Shown in pieces: positions 52,901 to 60,619 of a stretch of DNA of 64,000 bases; position 1 is the first letter of the stretch, and each line of letters opens with the position of its first letter. Source of the DNA: Streptomyces sp. NBC_01465 (GTDB lineage Bacteria > Actinomycetota > Actinomycetes > Streptomycetales > Streptomycetaceae). Position numbers and translations under genes: made by a program. The stretch spans positions 2,046,001 to 2,110,000 of the forward strand of contig NZ_CP109467.1 of NCBI RefSeq assembly GCF_036227325.1, read 5' to 3'. The notes below the pieces were generated by a model. The model did no database searches. It saw nothing but the letters and a program-made list of their open reading frames with translations, and was not told where the DNA came from.

Positions 52901-53246
52901 GGTCGCCGGCCTCCAGCGCCCGTGTGCCCTCCCCCGCGAGCCGCTCGAAGCGGTACAGGTCCACGTCGTCGGGGTCCGCGCACAGCCGGTAGCCGCCGTC
53001 GTCCGAGGCCACCGCCCCGTGCCCCAGCGCCCGCCGGAGCCGGGCGACCAGCGCCTGCAGGGCGCCCGCCTCGTCGGCGGGCGGTTCTCCGTCCCAGACC
53101 TCGCCGACCAGCACCCCCACGGGCACCGTCCGCCCGGCCCGCAGCGCGAGCACGGTCAGCAGCGCGCGCAGCCGCGATCCGCCGAGGGGGACGGCCGTGC
53201 CGTCGTCGCGTACTGCCTGAGTGGTCGTGAGTAGCCGATAGCGCAC
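49929..53246 (-). CDS. Large SARP regulator with NB-ARC ATPase and TPR domains (AfsR-like)
   Basis: 1105 residues. Winged helix (about 1-95: PLGGSRLRALLTVLALRAG) and BTAD (about 95-245) make the SARP part. A linker with a Gly/Pro insertion leads to an NB-ARC domain from about 275 (SFVGRERDIDTI; P-loop GPGGAGKT; LILLDNCEHV; LPLAIELAAARL). The C-terminal ~450 residues are TPR-like helices. Such STAND proteins switch on secondary metabolism when ATP-bound and oligomerised. GTG start at 53246. It converges on the DrrAB pair, which it might control (inference). Confidence 0.9.
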   Translation of the reverse strand: MRYRLLTTTQAVRDDGTAVPLGGSRLRALLTVLALRAGRTVPVGVLVGEVWDGEPPADEAGALQALVARLRRALGHGAVASDDGGYRLCADPDDVDLYRFERLAGEGTRALEAGDPVKAAALLEDALALWQGEVLADLPDRTALAARWEARHLEARRASLAAAVALGRAAEALPELAALCEEHPLDEPLQALRIRALRAAGRTAQALEAYEVVRRGLAEELGADPGPELRGLHAELLAAPEVSDPAPPAMEERGFGGGAPGAAQPQHPGNLRSRLTSFVGRERDIDTIRGDLGRARLVTLLGPGGAGKTRLSQEAAETVADTWPDGVWLAELAPVDDPSTVPEAVLAAVGARDSVLHGAGAEAMRAADRKSGDPLVRLTAHCAPRRMLILLDNCEHVIDAAARLAEELLARCPELTILATSREPLGVPGELLRPLEPLPQPTALRLFAERGAAAKAGFRIDDDPEAAAEICRRLDGLPLAIELAAARLRMLTPRQIADRLDDRFRLLTGGARTVLPRQQTLRAVVDWSWDLLDEVERTVLRRLSVFAGGCDLAAAEAVCGPGAMDGLGSLVDKSLVVAAPSGAGGTGMRYRLLETVGEYAAERLDENGERAEAERQHLVYFRELARTEDPKLRGRGQRDAIAVLELEYENLRTVLRRAVAAREEHEALCLVHALNWFWQMRGLRSESKHWSTVTSELGPDPFAEPVTPAPPIYERCTDSPPPMAPDLLVEARRGVRLIRLASSDQDTERWSSPTMQKMALGIRSAYRPGLPQTCRPPASMWFFAVLLTGGADDLREMIDATVNTCRELGYVWELGSALQTRANVLANRAEWAGEADQDAEESQAIYTELGDEWGVAEALSARGEAHERRGEYALAAADFREAVAYAERIGAKAQVDVLRIRLAGVMSEMGEGDAGEAILREVLAEGPSSGTEARPAGRLYLAMWLGRTGRTDEARLTLDELAADFAKGAFSVFDGFVVGLRAWLDSVDQNHESAWDLALQALDLADDPLTTMIAPQMPATYLRLVAGAMAAIGGTDRARTAAQLLGASDGLLPVGHVPDTMERENRARAESAARAVLGDAAYEAAYAEGGGLSKEEATALARRDR

Positions 53247-53274
53247 GGCACCATTCTCCGTTACGGGGCAAGCG

Positions 53275-53640
53275 TCAGTCGCCCGTGGTCTCCAGCTCGA
53301 CGAGAACGCCCGTCTCGTCCCTGCGTACGCCGTCCTCCTCGCCCAGCCGGGCGAACCATTTCGGGCAGGCCTCCACCTCGCGCAGGGACCGCTTCTCCGG
53401 CACGCACTCGTACCCTGAGGCCCGCATCACGAAGGCATCGGCCACCACCTGGATCGACCGCACCCGCCCCAGCACGGTCCGCGCCCCCACCGGGCCGCCG
53501 GCATGTGTGGCGACCCGCCACATCCCCTCGCCCACCGCGTCGTCGGGCCCGGCGTTCCACACCACCTCTTCGCCCACCACGAAGGGCGTACCGCAGCACT
53601 CCATGGCCCAGCCCTCGTACAGCACCTTCAGTACGGTCAT
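53275..53640 (-). CDS. Hypothetical protein, DUF6578-like
   Basis: 121 soluble residues. LYEGWAMECCGTPFVVGEEVVW near the N-terminus resembles the DUF6578 pattern as I remember it; a further motif ASGYECVPEKRSLREVEACPKWF follows. Two adjacent Cys plus two later ones might bind metal. ATG 53640 with no clear ribosome site visible beyond GGAGGGTGG. It lies 28 nt upstream of the large regulator on the same strand, so may share its transcript. Confidence 0.7.
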   Translation of the reverse strand: MTVLKVLYEGWAMECCGTPFVVGEEVVWNAGPDDAVGEGMWRVATHAGGPVGARTVLGRVRSIQVVADAFVMRASGYECVPEKRSLREVEACPKWFARLGEEDGVRRDETGVLVELETTGD

Positions 53641-53749
53641 GGGTCCACCCTCCCCGGAACTCCCGCCCGTCCGCGAGACGTTTGCGCAGTGTCACCTGTA
53701 CGGTCGGGGCTCGCCAGGACCGGCCACCCACGCACCAGGAGCCCCACCG

Positions 53750-54556
53750 ATGACCACCGCCACCTCCCGCAACAGCGACCGGCGGATCAGTCCCGTCTTC
53801 CTCGGGATCCTCGCGATCATGGCGGTCACCGGCTGGGCGGTCTGGACCGACTTCGCGGCCAAGCCCGGCATCGCGGTCTTCCTCTTCGTGACCGCCGCCT
53901 GGATCGTCTCGCTCTGCCTCCACGAGTACGCGCACGCCCGTACCGCGCTGCACAGCGGTGACATCTCGATCGGCGCGAAGGGCTATCTGACCCTCAATCC
54001 CCTCGCCTACACCCATGCCGTGCTTTCGATCGTGCTGCCCGTCATCTTCGTGATCATGGGCGGGATCGGTCTCCCGGGTGGCGCGGTCTTCATCGAGCGG
54101 GGCCGGATCCAGGGCCGCTGGAAGCACAGCCTGATCTCGGCCGCGGGCCCGCTGACCAATGTGCTGTTCGCGGTCGTCTGCACGGCGCCGTTCTGGCTGC
54201 ACGCGCTGGACGGGGTGCCGACGACCTTCCGTTACGCGCTCGCGTTCCTCGCGATGCTCCAGGTCACGGCGGCGATCCTGAACTTCCTGCCCGTCCCCGG
54301 CCTCGACGGCTACGGCGTCATCGAGCCCTGGCTGTCGTACTCGTTCCGCCGCCAGGTCGAGCCCATCGCGCAGTTCGGGCTGCTGGCGGTCTTCGCTCTG
54401 CTCTGGATCCCGGAGATCAACCACGTCTTCTTCGACATGATCAACTGGATTCTGGGCGGCCTGGGCATCGGGCGGGGCGAGGTCGGCTGCGGCCAGGCGT
54501 TCTACCAGGTCTGGAAGGGCGGCCCGGACGCCGGTTTCTGCGGCGTCACCCAGTGA
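53750..54556 (+). CDS. M50-family site-2 membrane protease
   Basis: 268 residues with about six membrane helices. The zinc motif HEYAH (HExxH) lies in the second helix region and NFLPVPGLDGYGVIEP carries the third ligand (LDG-type). This is the rhomboid-less SpoIVFB/RseP-like class that cuts transmembrane substrates within the bilayer. No PDZ or CBS domain is seen. AGGAG precedes the ATG at 53750. The 3' end overlaps the small convergent membrane protein gene by 11 bp. Confidence 0.9.
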   Translation: MTTATSRNSDRRISPVFLGILAIMAVTGWAVWTDFAAKPGIAVFLFVTAAWIVSLCLHEYAHARTALHSGDISIGAKGYLTLNPLAYTHAVLSIVLPVIFVIMGGIGLPGGAVFIERGRIQGRWKHSLISAAGPLTNVLFAVVCTAPFWLHALDGVPTTFRYALAFLAMLQVTAAILNFLPVPGLDGYGVIEPWLSYSFRRQVEPIAQFGLLAVFALLWIPEINHVFFDMINWILGGLGIGRGEVGCGQAFYQVWKGGPDAGFCGVTQ

Positions 54557-54734
54557 CGGCCGCGGCCGCCTTGTCCGCCTTCGCCTTGCGCAGGTAGTAC
54601 CAGGCCATGTTGGACGAGAGGCCCGCCATCAGCACCCAGACGATGCCGAGCCAGCTGCCCTGGGCGAAGGACACCACCGCGGCGGCAACGGCGAGGGTGC
54701 AGACGACGAGGGCGTACACAGCGAGGCGGGGCAT
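54546..54734 (-). CDS. Small two-helix membrane protein, hypothetical
   Basis: 62 residues with two hydrophobic segments (VYALVVCTLAVAAAVVSFA and LGIVWVLMAGLSSNMAWYYL) and a short Lys/Ala tail. No family recognised. ATG at 54734 with AGGAG upstream. It overlaps the end of the convergent M50 protease gene by 11 bp. Confidence 0.65.
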   Translation of the reverse strand: MPRLAVYALVVCTLAVAAAVVSFAQGSWLGIVWVLMAGLSSNMAWYYLRKAKADKAAAAVTG

Positions 54735-54802
54735 GGGAGGCGACTCCTGTCCGGGGTTCCAACAGACGAACCCGTCCAGTGTCCCCCATGCCCCGTCATG
54801 TC

Positions 54803-55507
54803 CTACACGTCGGTGACCCGAAGCCCCGCGTGCGCCTTGTAGCGGCGGTTCACGGAGATGAGATTCGCGACCAGCGACTCCACCTGGTGCGCGTTGCGCA
54901 GCCGGCCCGAGAACACGCCGCGCATCCCGGGGATCCGCCCTGCCAGCGCCTGCACGATCTCCACGTCGGCCCGCTCCTCGCCGAGCACCATCACATCGGT
55001 GTCGATCTCCGCGACCGACGCGTCCTGCAGCAGTACGGCGGAGAGGTGGTGGAAGGCGGCGGCGACCCGCGAGTCCGGCAGCAGGGCGGCGGCCTGCTCG
55101 GCGGCGCTGCCCTCCTCGGGCTTCAGGGCGTACGCACCCTTCTTGTCGAAGCCCAGCGGGTTGACGCAGTCCACGACGAGCTTGCCCGCGAGCTCCTCGC
55201 GCAGGGATTCGAGGGTCTTGCCGTGCCCCTCCCACGGCACCGCGACGATCACGACGTCGCTGCGCCGCGCGCACTCGGCGTTGTCCGCGCCCTCGACGCC
55301 GAGCCCCAGCTCGTCGGCGGCGGTCTGCGCCCGCTCGGCCGCGCGCGAGCCGATGATCACCTTCTGCCCGGCCTTGGCCAGCCGGTACGCGAGCCCGCGC
55401 CCCTGGTCGCCGGTCCCGCCGAGGACCCCTACGACCAGCCCGGACACGTCCGGGAGGTCCCAGGGGTCCTTGGGGGCGGGCTTGCCTGCACTCTCAGTGG
55501 AAGTCAT
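54803..55507 (-). CDS. npdG: F420H2:NADP+ oxidoreductase
   Basis: 234 residues with an N-terminal Rossmann fold GVLGGTGDQGRGLAYRLAKA binding NADP, followed by VIIGSRAAERA (phosphate-binding Ser-Arg), DVVIVAVPW and the F420-binding C-terminal part with FHHLSAVLL. The family moves hydride between coenzyme F420 and NADP, supplying reduced F420 for actinobacterial reductases. ATG at 55507. The truncated-globin gene follows upstream on the same strand after 9 nt, so they are probably co-transcribed. Confidence 0.9.
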   Translation of the reverse strand: MTSTESAGKPAPKDPWDLPDVSGLVVGVLGGTGDQGRGLAYRLAKAGQKVIIGSRAAERAQTAADELGLGVEGADNAECARRSDVVIVAVPWEGHGKTLESLREELAGKLVVDCVNPLGFDKKGAYALKPEEGSAAEQAAALLPDSRVAAAFHHLSAVLLQDASVAEIDTDVMVLGEERADVEIVQALAGRIPGMRGVFSGRLRNAHQVESLVANLISVNRRYKAHAGLRVTDV

Positions 55508-55516
55508 GGCCCGACC

Positions 55517-55963
55517 CTAGCCGCCGGACGGCCACTGCCACTTGGGCACCTCTCGCAACGGGTGGAGTTCGTCGTCCGTGTCCGCGTGGGAGTTCTGCTG
55601 GGCGACCCTCGTCCCGAACTCGATGTGCGAGCGGACCGCCGCGCGGAACGCCTCGTCCTTCGGCAGACCCGACTCCTCGACGGCCTCCTCGTACAGCTCG
55701 GCGAACCGCTCCCGCTGGGCGTCGGTGATCTTCAGATGGCGGTGGACGTCGATGAGGTACGAGAAGCCGAGCTCCTCGGTGAAGCGCTCGGGGCCGCCGA
55801 AGGACTCCGCGGTGAACCAGGTCAGATGGTCCACGTGGTGCGGCTGCCGCTCCGGAAAGAGCGGTTGCAGTACGGGGTCGGCGAGGACCTTGGTGTAGAA
55901 GATCTCCTCCAGGCGGTGGAGGGGTTCCTCGCCGCCTGCGTGCTCGTACAGGGTGTCGGTCAC
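55517..55963 (-). CDS. Group II truncated haemoglobin
   Basis: 148 residues from GTG 55963 (GGAGGAG 7 nt upstream). The 2/2 globin pattern of trHbO is clear: FYTKVLADPVLQPLFPE (helix B-C region), HHVDHLTWFTAESFGGP (E-F region with the WG8-type aromatic area) and DVHRHLKIT carrying the proximal His. It binds O2/NO on haem; roles in oxygen supply or NO detoxification are known for the family. Located directly before npdG. Confidence 0.92.
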   Translation of the reverse strand: MTDTLYEHAGGEEPLHRLEEIFYTKVLADPVLQPLFPERQPHHVDHLTWFTAESFGGPERFTEELGFSYLIDVHRHLKITDAQRERFAELYEEAVEESGLPKDEAFRAAVRSHIEFGTRVAQQNSHADTDDELHPLREVPKWQWPSGG

Positions 55964-56063
55964 GTCTGCACTCCTCCGGGAGCCGGGACGGGAGTGGCCC
56001 CTTCGAGTGAGTCTGACCCAACAGGCCTTCGCTGCCCAGCCGTTGAGGGCAGGATCCCGGTCC

Positions 56064-56666
56064 ATGGATGCCGTGCGCGTGGCGCTGTTGCGGGAAGTGC
56101 TGGACGGGACCGAGTGGCCGAGGGCGACCCGGCGGTTCGCCGCCGCGCTGCGGTCGTCCGTGGTGCCGCACGGGGGCGGGCTGCTGCTGGTGGGCACCGA
56201 GGTGTACGAGCCGTGGCATCTCGCCGCGCATCTCGTCGACGAGGCCGCCTGGTCGGGTACGCCGGAGCTGGCGCCCACGCTCGTACGCCACCGGGTGGAG
56301 GCCGGGGAGCCCGCGCACCTGTCGGTGGGCCTCGGCCGGATCGAGGCGGCCGGGCGCGGGCAGACGTTGCTCGTGGTGGCGCCCGAGCGGCCCGGCGACG
56401 GGCTCCTGGAGCGGGTGCACGGGGCGCGGCGGGCCGGGGCGACCGTGCTCTCGCTCGACGGCGGGGACCTGGAGGTGCACGGGCTCGCGCACGAGACGCT
56501 GACCGTGCCCGAGGGCGGGGACGTGGACCTCGACACCGTGCAGCATCTGGTGAGCGCGGCCGCCGGGGAGAACAGCCTCCCCGTGCAGCGCGGGAAGCGG
56601 ACCTTCCGCGACCGGCTGTCGCGCCTCGCCGACCAGCTGACCGCGCCGCCGCCCGCCCGCTGGTAA
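56064..56666 (+). CDS. Conserved actinobacterial protein of unknown function
   Basis: 200 residues. I recognise no named domain, but the body alternates strands and helices in a Rossmann-like way (GGGLLLVGTEVYEP; RGQTLLVVAPERPGDGLLERV; GATVLSLDGGD), reminiscent of an SIS- or transferase-like fold. No membrane segment is seen. ATG at 56064 after AGGAT; a GTG at 56008 would add a low-complexity extension. Divergent from the globin gene. Confidence 0.65.
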   Translation: MDAVRVALLREVLDGTEWPRATRRFAAALRSSVVPHGGGLLLVGTEVYEPWHLAAHLVDEAAWSGTPELAPTLVRHRVEAGEPAHLSVGLGRIEAAGRGQTLLVVAPERPGDGLLERVHGARRAGATVLSLDGGDLEVHGLAHETLTVPEGGDVDLDTVQHLVSAAAGENSLPVQRGKRTFRDRLSRLADQLTAPPPARW

Positions 56667-56709
56667 AGCACTTGCGTCCTGCACGGGGTTCCGCTGAGCA
56701 TATCCCCTC

Positions 56710-58083
56710 GTGGCATCACTGTGCTCTCCCGGGGGACAACCCCCGGACCCCCGGCCGAACAACCAGGCCGGCAAGGCGACCCGGGTCGCCCTCGCAAGGC
56801 TGGTTTCAGCGATACTGCCCGACCTCACCCCGCTCCGGTCCTCGCACGACTTCCGGCTGCTCTGGGTGCAGGGGCTGATCACGAATTTCGGCTCCAGCAT
56901 GGCGATGGTCGCGCTGCCGCTGCAGATCGCCCACCTCACCGACTCCCCCGCCGCCGTGGGCGCGATGGGCGCGGTCGAGCTGATCCCGCTGATCGTCTTC
57001 GGTCTCTACGGGGGCGCGCTCGCCGACTCAGTGGACCGCCGGAAGATGATCCTGGGCACGGAGGCGGGCCTGGGGATCCTGGCCGCGATCCTGCTGCTCA
57101 ACGCGCTGCTCCCCCACCCTCTCCTCTGGCCGCTGTACGTCGTCGCGGCCGGCGTCGCCGCCCTGGCCGGGCTCCAGCGCCCGGCCCTGGACTCGCTGAT
57201 GGCGCGGATCGTGCCGCACGACCAGCTGACCGCCGCGGCCGCGCTGAACGCACTGCGCTGGCAGATCGGGGCCATCGCGGGTCCTGCGGTGGCGGGCTTG
57301 GTGGTCACCTACGCGGGTCCTTCGGTGGCATACACGGTCACCGTGACCGGCTTCGCCGTCTCGGTCCTGATGTGCCTGCGGCTCGCACCCGCACCCGCCG
57401 CGCACGACGCCGAGAAGCCGTCGCTGCGCGGGATCGCGGACGGGGCGCGCTACGCGTGGAGCAAGCCGGTGCTGCTCGGCACGTACGCGATCGACCTGGC
57501 CGCGATGTTCTTCGCCTTCCCGCTCGCGATCTTCCCGTTCCTCGCGGAGGACTTGGACGCGCGGTGGGCGCTGGGCCTGATGTACGCGGCGATCCCGCTG
57601 GGCTCCGTCCTGACGAGCCTGACCAGTGGCTGGGCGTCGAAGGTGCGCCGGCACGGGCGGCTCGTGGTGTTCGGCGCGGGCCTGTGGGGCCTGGCGATGA
57701 CGGCCGCCGGCTGGTCGGGGAACGTCTGGCTGCTGCTGTTCTGTCTGATGCTGGCGGGGGCCGGGGACATGCTCAGCGGGCTCGGCCGCTCGACGATCTG
57801 GAACCAGACCATCCCCGAGGAGCTCCGCGGCCGCCTCGCGGGGATCGAGGTCCTCTCGTACAGCTGCGGCCCCCAGCTCGGCCAGCTCAGGGCGGGTACG
57901 GTCGCGGGCTGGAGCGGGGCGCGGGCCTCGGTGTGGAGCGGCGGGGCGGCGTGCGTGGTGGCGGTGGGGGTGCTGGCCGCCGTACTGCCGAAGCTGATGT
58001 CGTACGACGCGGACACGGACGAGGACGCGCTGCGGCGGCGGGCCCAGAAGGAGGAGGCCCTGGCCACCGCAGCCGCGGCTTAG
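56710..58083 (+). CDS. MFS transporter, enterobactin-exporter (EntS)-like
   Basis: 457 residues with twelve membrane helices. LPDLTPLRSSHDFRLLWVQGLITNFGSSMA at the N-terminus, ALADSVDRRKMILG (motif A) and the GMLDSLMARIVPHDQL-like loop place it in the DHA3/EntS group that exports siderophores or drugs. The start is uncertain (GTG 56710 or later; conservation begins near residue 36). The lysine/alanine-rich tail is cytoplasmic. Siderophore export is only a family hint; no siderophore genes are nearby. Confidence 0.85.
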   Translation: MASLCSPGGQPPDPRPNNQAGKATRVALARLVSAILPDLTPLRSSHDFRLLWVQGLITNFGSSMAMVALPLQIAHLTDSPAAVGAMGAVELIPLIVFGLYGGALADSVDRRKMILGTEAGLGILAAILLLNALLPHPLLWPLYVVAAGVAALAGLQRPALDSLMARIVPHDQLTAAAALNALRWQIGAIAGPAVAGLVVTYAGPSVAYTVTVTGFAVSVLMCLRLAPAPAAHDAEKPSLRGIADGARYAWSKPVLLGTYAIDLAAMFFAFPLAIFPFLAEDLDARWALGLMYAAIPLGSVLTSLTSGWASKVRRHGRLVVFGAGLWGLAMTAAGWSGNVWLLLFCLMLAGAGDMLSGLGRSTIWNQTIPEELRGRLAGIEVLSYSCGPQLGQLRAGTVAGWSGARASVWSGGAACVVAVGVLAAVLPKLMSYDADTDEDALRRRAQKEEALATAAAA

Positions 58084-58095
58084 CAGGTCAGGGGG

Positions 58096-58326
58096 TCAGG
58101 CGTCCTCGTCGGGGGCCTGGCTCTTGTCGTGCCACTTGGGGTCGGTCTCCCACTCCAGGTTGCGTTCCTGCGCCGTCTCCATCGCGTGGTTCGCCTCCTC
58201 GCGGGTGGCGTACGGGCCGAAGCGGTCCTTGGCCGGGCAGTCCGGGCCCTCCTCGACCCGCTTGTGGACGAGGCAGTAGTACCACTCGCCGGGCTTCCCG
58301 GCCGTGCGCTTCTTGAACAAAGCCAT
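58096..58326 (-). CDS. Small conserved protein of unknown function
   Basis: 76 residues; [25 protein letters not shown] has two Cys and aromatic residues, followed by a charged helix ([18 protein letters not shown]). Resembles conserved Streptomyces proteins without assigned role. ATG at 58326 with AGGAG 8 nt upstream. Divergent from map, 30 nt away. Confidence 0.7.
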   Translation of the reverse strand: MALFKKRTAGKPGEWYYCLVHKRVEEGPDCPAKDRFGPYATREEANHAMETAQERNLEWETDPKWHDKSQAPDEDA

Positions 58327-58356
58327 GGTCGGCTCCTCTCTCATACACTCGCTGCC

Positions 58357-59214
58357 ATGTCTGGCCAGTCACTGCTTGTACCAGGGGAGCTCTCTCCCAC
58401 CCGTTCCGTACCCGGAAACATCCGGCGTCCCGAGTACGTGGGCAAACCCGCGCCGACGCCGTACACCGGTCCGGAAGTCCAGGATGCCGACACCATCGAG
58501 CGGATGCGCATCGCGGGCCGTATCGCCGCACAGGCGATGGAGGCCGCGGCCGCGCACATCGCGCCCGGTGTCACGACCGACGAACTCGACCGGGTGGCAC
58601 ATGAGTTCATGTGCGACCACGGCGCCTATCCGTCGACGCTCGGCTACCGCGGATTCCAGAAGTCGCTGTGCACCTCGGTCAACGAGGTCATCTGTCACGG
58701 GATTCCCGACTCGACCGTCCTCCAGGACGGCGACATCGTGAACCTCGACGTCACGGCGTACCTCAACGGGGTGCACGGCGACAACAACGCCACCTACTTC
58801 TGCGGCGACGTCGACGAGGAGTCGAAACTCCTGGTCGAGCGGACGCGCGAGTCGCTCGTCCGCGCCATCAAGGCGGTCAAGCCGGGCCGCCAGATCAACA
58901 TCATCGGGCGGGTCATCGAGTCGTACGCCAAGCGCTTCGGCTACGGCGTCGTACGGGACTTCACCGGGCACGGGATCTCGACGTCCTTCCACTCCGGCCT
59001 GATCATCCCGCACTACGACAGCCCGTACGCGACCGAGACCATCAAGCCCGGCATGACCTTCACGATCGAGCCGATGCTGACGCTCGGCACGCACGAGTAC
59101 GAGATGTGGGACGACGGCTGGACCGTGGTCACCAAGGACCGCAAGCGGACGGCGCAGTTCGAGCACACGCTGGTGGTGACCGAGACGGGGGCGGACATTC
59201 TCACGTTGCCCTGA
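58357..59214 (+). CDS. map: Type I methionine aminopeptidase
   Basis: 285 residues with the N-terminal extension typical of actinobacterial MetAP1c (Pro-rich [19 protein letters not shown]), then the pita-bread fold. Metal ligands can be seen in [14 protein letters not shown] (two Asp), TGHGI (His), FTIEPM (Glu) and QFEHT (Glu). It removes the initiator Met from nascent proteins. Start at ATG 58357. Confidence 0.96.
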   Translation: MSGQSLLVPGELSPTRSVPGNIRRPEYVGKPAPTPYTGPEVQDADTIERMRIAGRIAAQAMEAAAAHIAPGVTTDELDRVAHEFMCDHGAYPSTLGYRGFQKSLCTSVNEVICHGIPDSTVLQDGDIVNLDVTAYLNGVHGDNNATYFCGDVDEESKLLVERTRESLVRAIKAVKPGRQINIIGRVIESYAKRFGYGVVRDFTGHGISTSFHSGLIIPHYDSPYATETIKPGMTFTIEPMLTLGTHEYEMWDDGWTVVTKDRKRTAQFEHTLVVTETGADILTLP

Positions 59215-59259
59215 CGCCATGGCGGGGTACGTTCTTACCGACAGGACGTCGGGAACCCA

Positions 59260-59287
59260 TTGACTTAGGTAAGCCTAAGCATACAAA
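59260..59287 (+). promoter_or_regulatory. Promoter with iron box upstream of haem oxygenase
   Basis: TTGACT (59260-59265) and TACAAA (59282-59287) with a 16-nt spacer form a sigma-70-like promoter. The palindrome CTTAGGTAAGCCTAAG at 59264-59279 fills the spacer and resembles the DtxR/DmdR1/IdeR iron box, so iron-loaded regulator would block polymerase; expression is expected under iron limitation. Confidence 0.8.
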
Positions 59288-59328
59288 CTGGGTGCACCAC
59301 CCGTCCCCTTCGGCTATGGAGACCTGCC

Positions 59329-59976
59329 TTGGACGCCTTCTCGACCCTCATCCGCACCGCGTCGCACGAGCAGCACACCGAGGCGGAGAGCACGAGCTTC
59401 ATGAGCGACATGCTGGGCGGGCGGCTCGGTGTGGACGCGTACGCGCGCTACACCGAGCAGCTGTGGTTCGTGTACGAGGCGCTGGAGGAGGGCGCGCAGG
59501 CGCTCGCCTCCGACCCGGTCGCGGGCCCCTTCATCCAGCCCGAACTGATGCGCACCGCCGAGCTGGAGCGCGACCTGGCGCACCTGCTGGGCGCTGACTG
59601 GCGCGAGAAGGTCACCGCGCTGCCGGCGACCGCGGCGTACGCGGCCCGGGTGCGCGAGTGCGCGGTGACCTGGCCCGCCGGGTACGTGGCGCACCACTAC
59701 ACCCGCTACCTCGGCGACCTCTCCGGCGGCCAGATCATCCGCGACAAGGCGGAGAAGACCTGGGGCTTCGAGCGGAAGGGCGACGGCGTCCGCTTCTACG
59801 TCTTCGAGCAGATCTCCAACCCGGCCGCTTTCAAGCGGGGTTACCGCGAGCTGCTCGACGCGGTGAACGCGGACGACCTGGAGAAGCAGCGGATCGTCGA
59901 CGAGTGCAAGCAGGCGTTCGCGCTCAACACGGAGGTCTTCCGGGAGCTGGGCGGGGAGTTCCCGCTCAGCGCGTAG
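59329..59976 (+). CDS. Haem oxygenase (biliverdin-producing)
   Basis: 215 residues starting at TTG 59329 with GGAGA upstream. Proximal haem His is in ASHEQHTEAE and the distal helix carries YLGDLSGGQIIRDKA, the HO-1-like signature. It opens haem to biliverdin, CO and Fe2+, freeing iron in the cytoplasm. The iron-boxed promoter and the HtaA surface proteins 1.6 kb downstream fit a haem-iron acquisition locus. The 3' end overlaps the convergent PhzF gene by 11 bp. Confidence 0.95.
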   Translation: MDAFSTLIRTASHEQHTEAESTSFMSDMLGGRLGVDAYARYTEQLWFVYEALEEGAQALASDPVAGPFIQPELMRTAELERDLAHLLGADWREKVTALPATAAYAARVRECAVTWPAGYVAHHYTRYLGDLSGGQIIRDKAEKTWGFERKGDGVRFYVFEQISNPAAFKRGYRELLDAVNADDLEKQRIVDECKQAFALNTEVFRELGGEFPLSA

Positions 59977-60619
59977 GGGCGAACGTCACGCGCCCGCCGA
60001 GCTCGATGGTTCCGTCGGGGGCGGGCGCGGTCAGCAGCTGGGAGCCGCGCCCCTGCGTGATGTTGAGGGCGCGGCCCAGTGCGGCGGTGAGGAGCAGGGC
60101 CGCGGCGCCGGTCGCCTCGTCCTCGTCGATGCCGTCGCCGCGCCGGGGAAATCCCCGGGCCCGTACGCGGCCCGCCGCCTCGTCCTCCCAGGCCCAGGCG
60201 TAGAGCCAGCCCTCGCCGGGCGGCGGGGTCGGCAGGGCGTCGACCTCGGCGGCAGACGCGTAGCGCGTGAGCGTGCGGGGCGGGGCCCATTCGGGGCGGG
60301 CGGTGATCCAGCTGAACTCGCCGTCCTGGCGGGCGAACACGTCCCCCACCTCCAGCTCCAGCACCTCGATGTCGAGCAGCCAGGCGGCGCCCACGACCGG
60401 ATACCCGGCGAAGGGCAGCCGCCCGCTGGGCGTGTAGATGTCGAGGCGCCCGCGCTCCGGATCGTCGACGAAGACGGTCTCGCTGAAGCCGAGGCGGGCG
60501 GCGAGGGCCTGGCGCGAGGCCGGGTCCGGGTGGTCGCTTCCTTCGCGTACGACGCCGAGCCGGTTGCCGTGGCTGCCGTCGGGTGCGCAGAAGACGCTCA
60601 GTACGTCGATCTCATTCAC
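59966..60619 (-). CDS. PhzF-family isomerase/epimerase-like protein
   Basis: 217 residues, shorter than typical PhzF (~280). Recognisable: DVLSVFCAPDGSHGNRLGVV (GNP-like loop, here GNR), RLGFSETVFV (catalytic Glu in the SET motif) and LPFAGYPVVGAAW, then GDGIDEDEATGAAALLL. The family isomerises diverse acids; substrate unknown. A GTG at 60619 (VNEIDVL) is chosen; it overlaps the upstream gene's stop. TTG at 60631 is an alternative. Confidence 0.85.
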   Translation of the reverse strand: MNEIDVLSVFCAPDGSHGNRLGVVREGSDHPDPASRQALAARLGFSETVFVDDPERGRLDIYTPSGRLPFAGYPVVGAAWLLDIEVLELEVGDVFARQDGEFSWITARPEWAPPRTLTRYASAAEVDALPTPPPGEGWLYAWAWEDEAAGRVRARGFPRRGDGIDEDEATGAAALLLTAALGRALNITQGRGSQLLTAPAPDGTIELGGRVTFAPTR

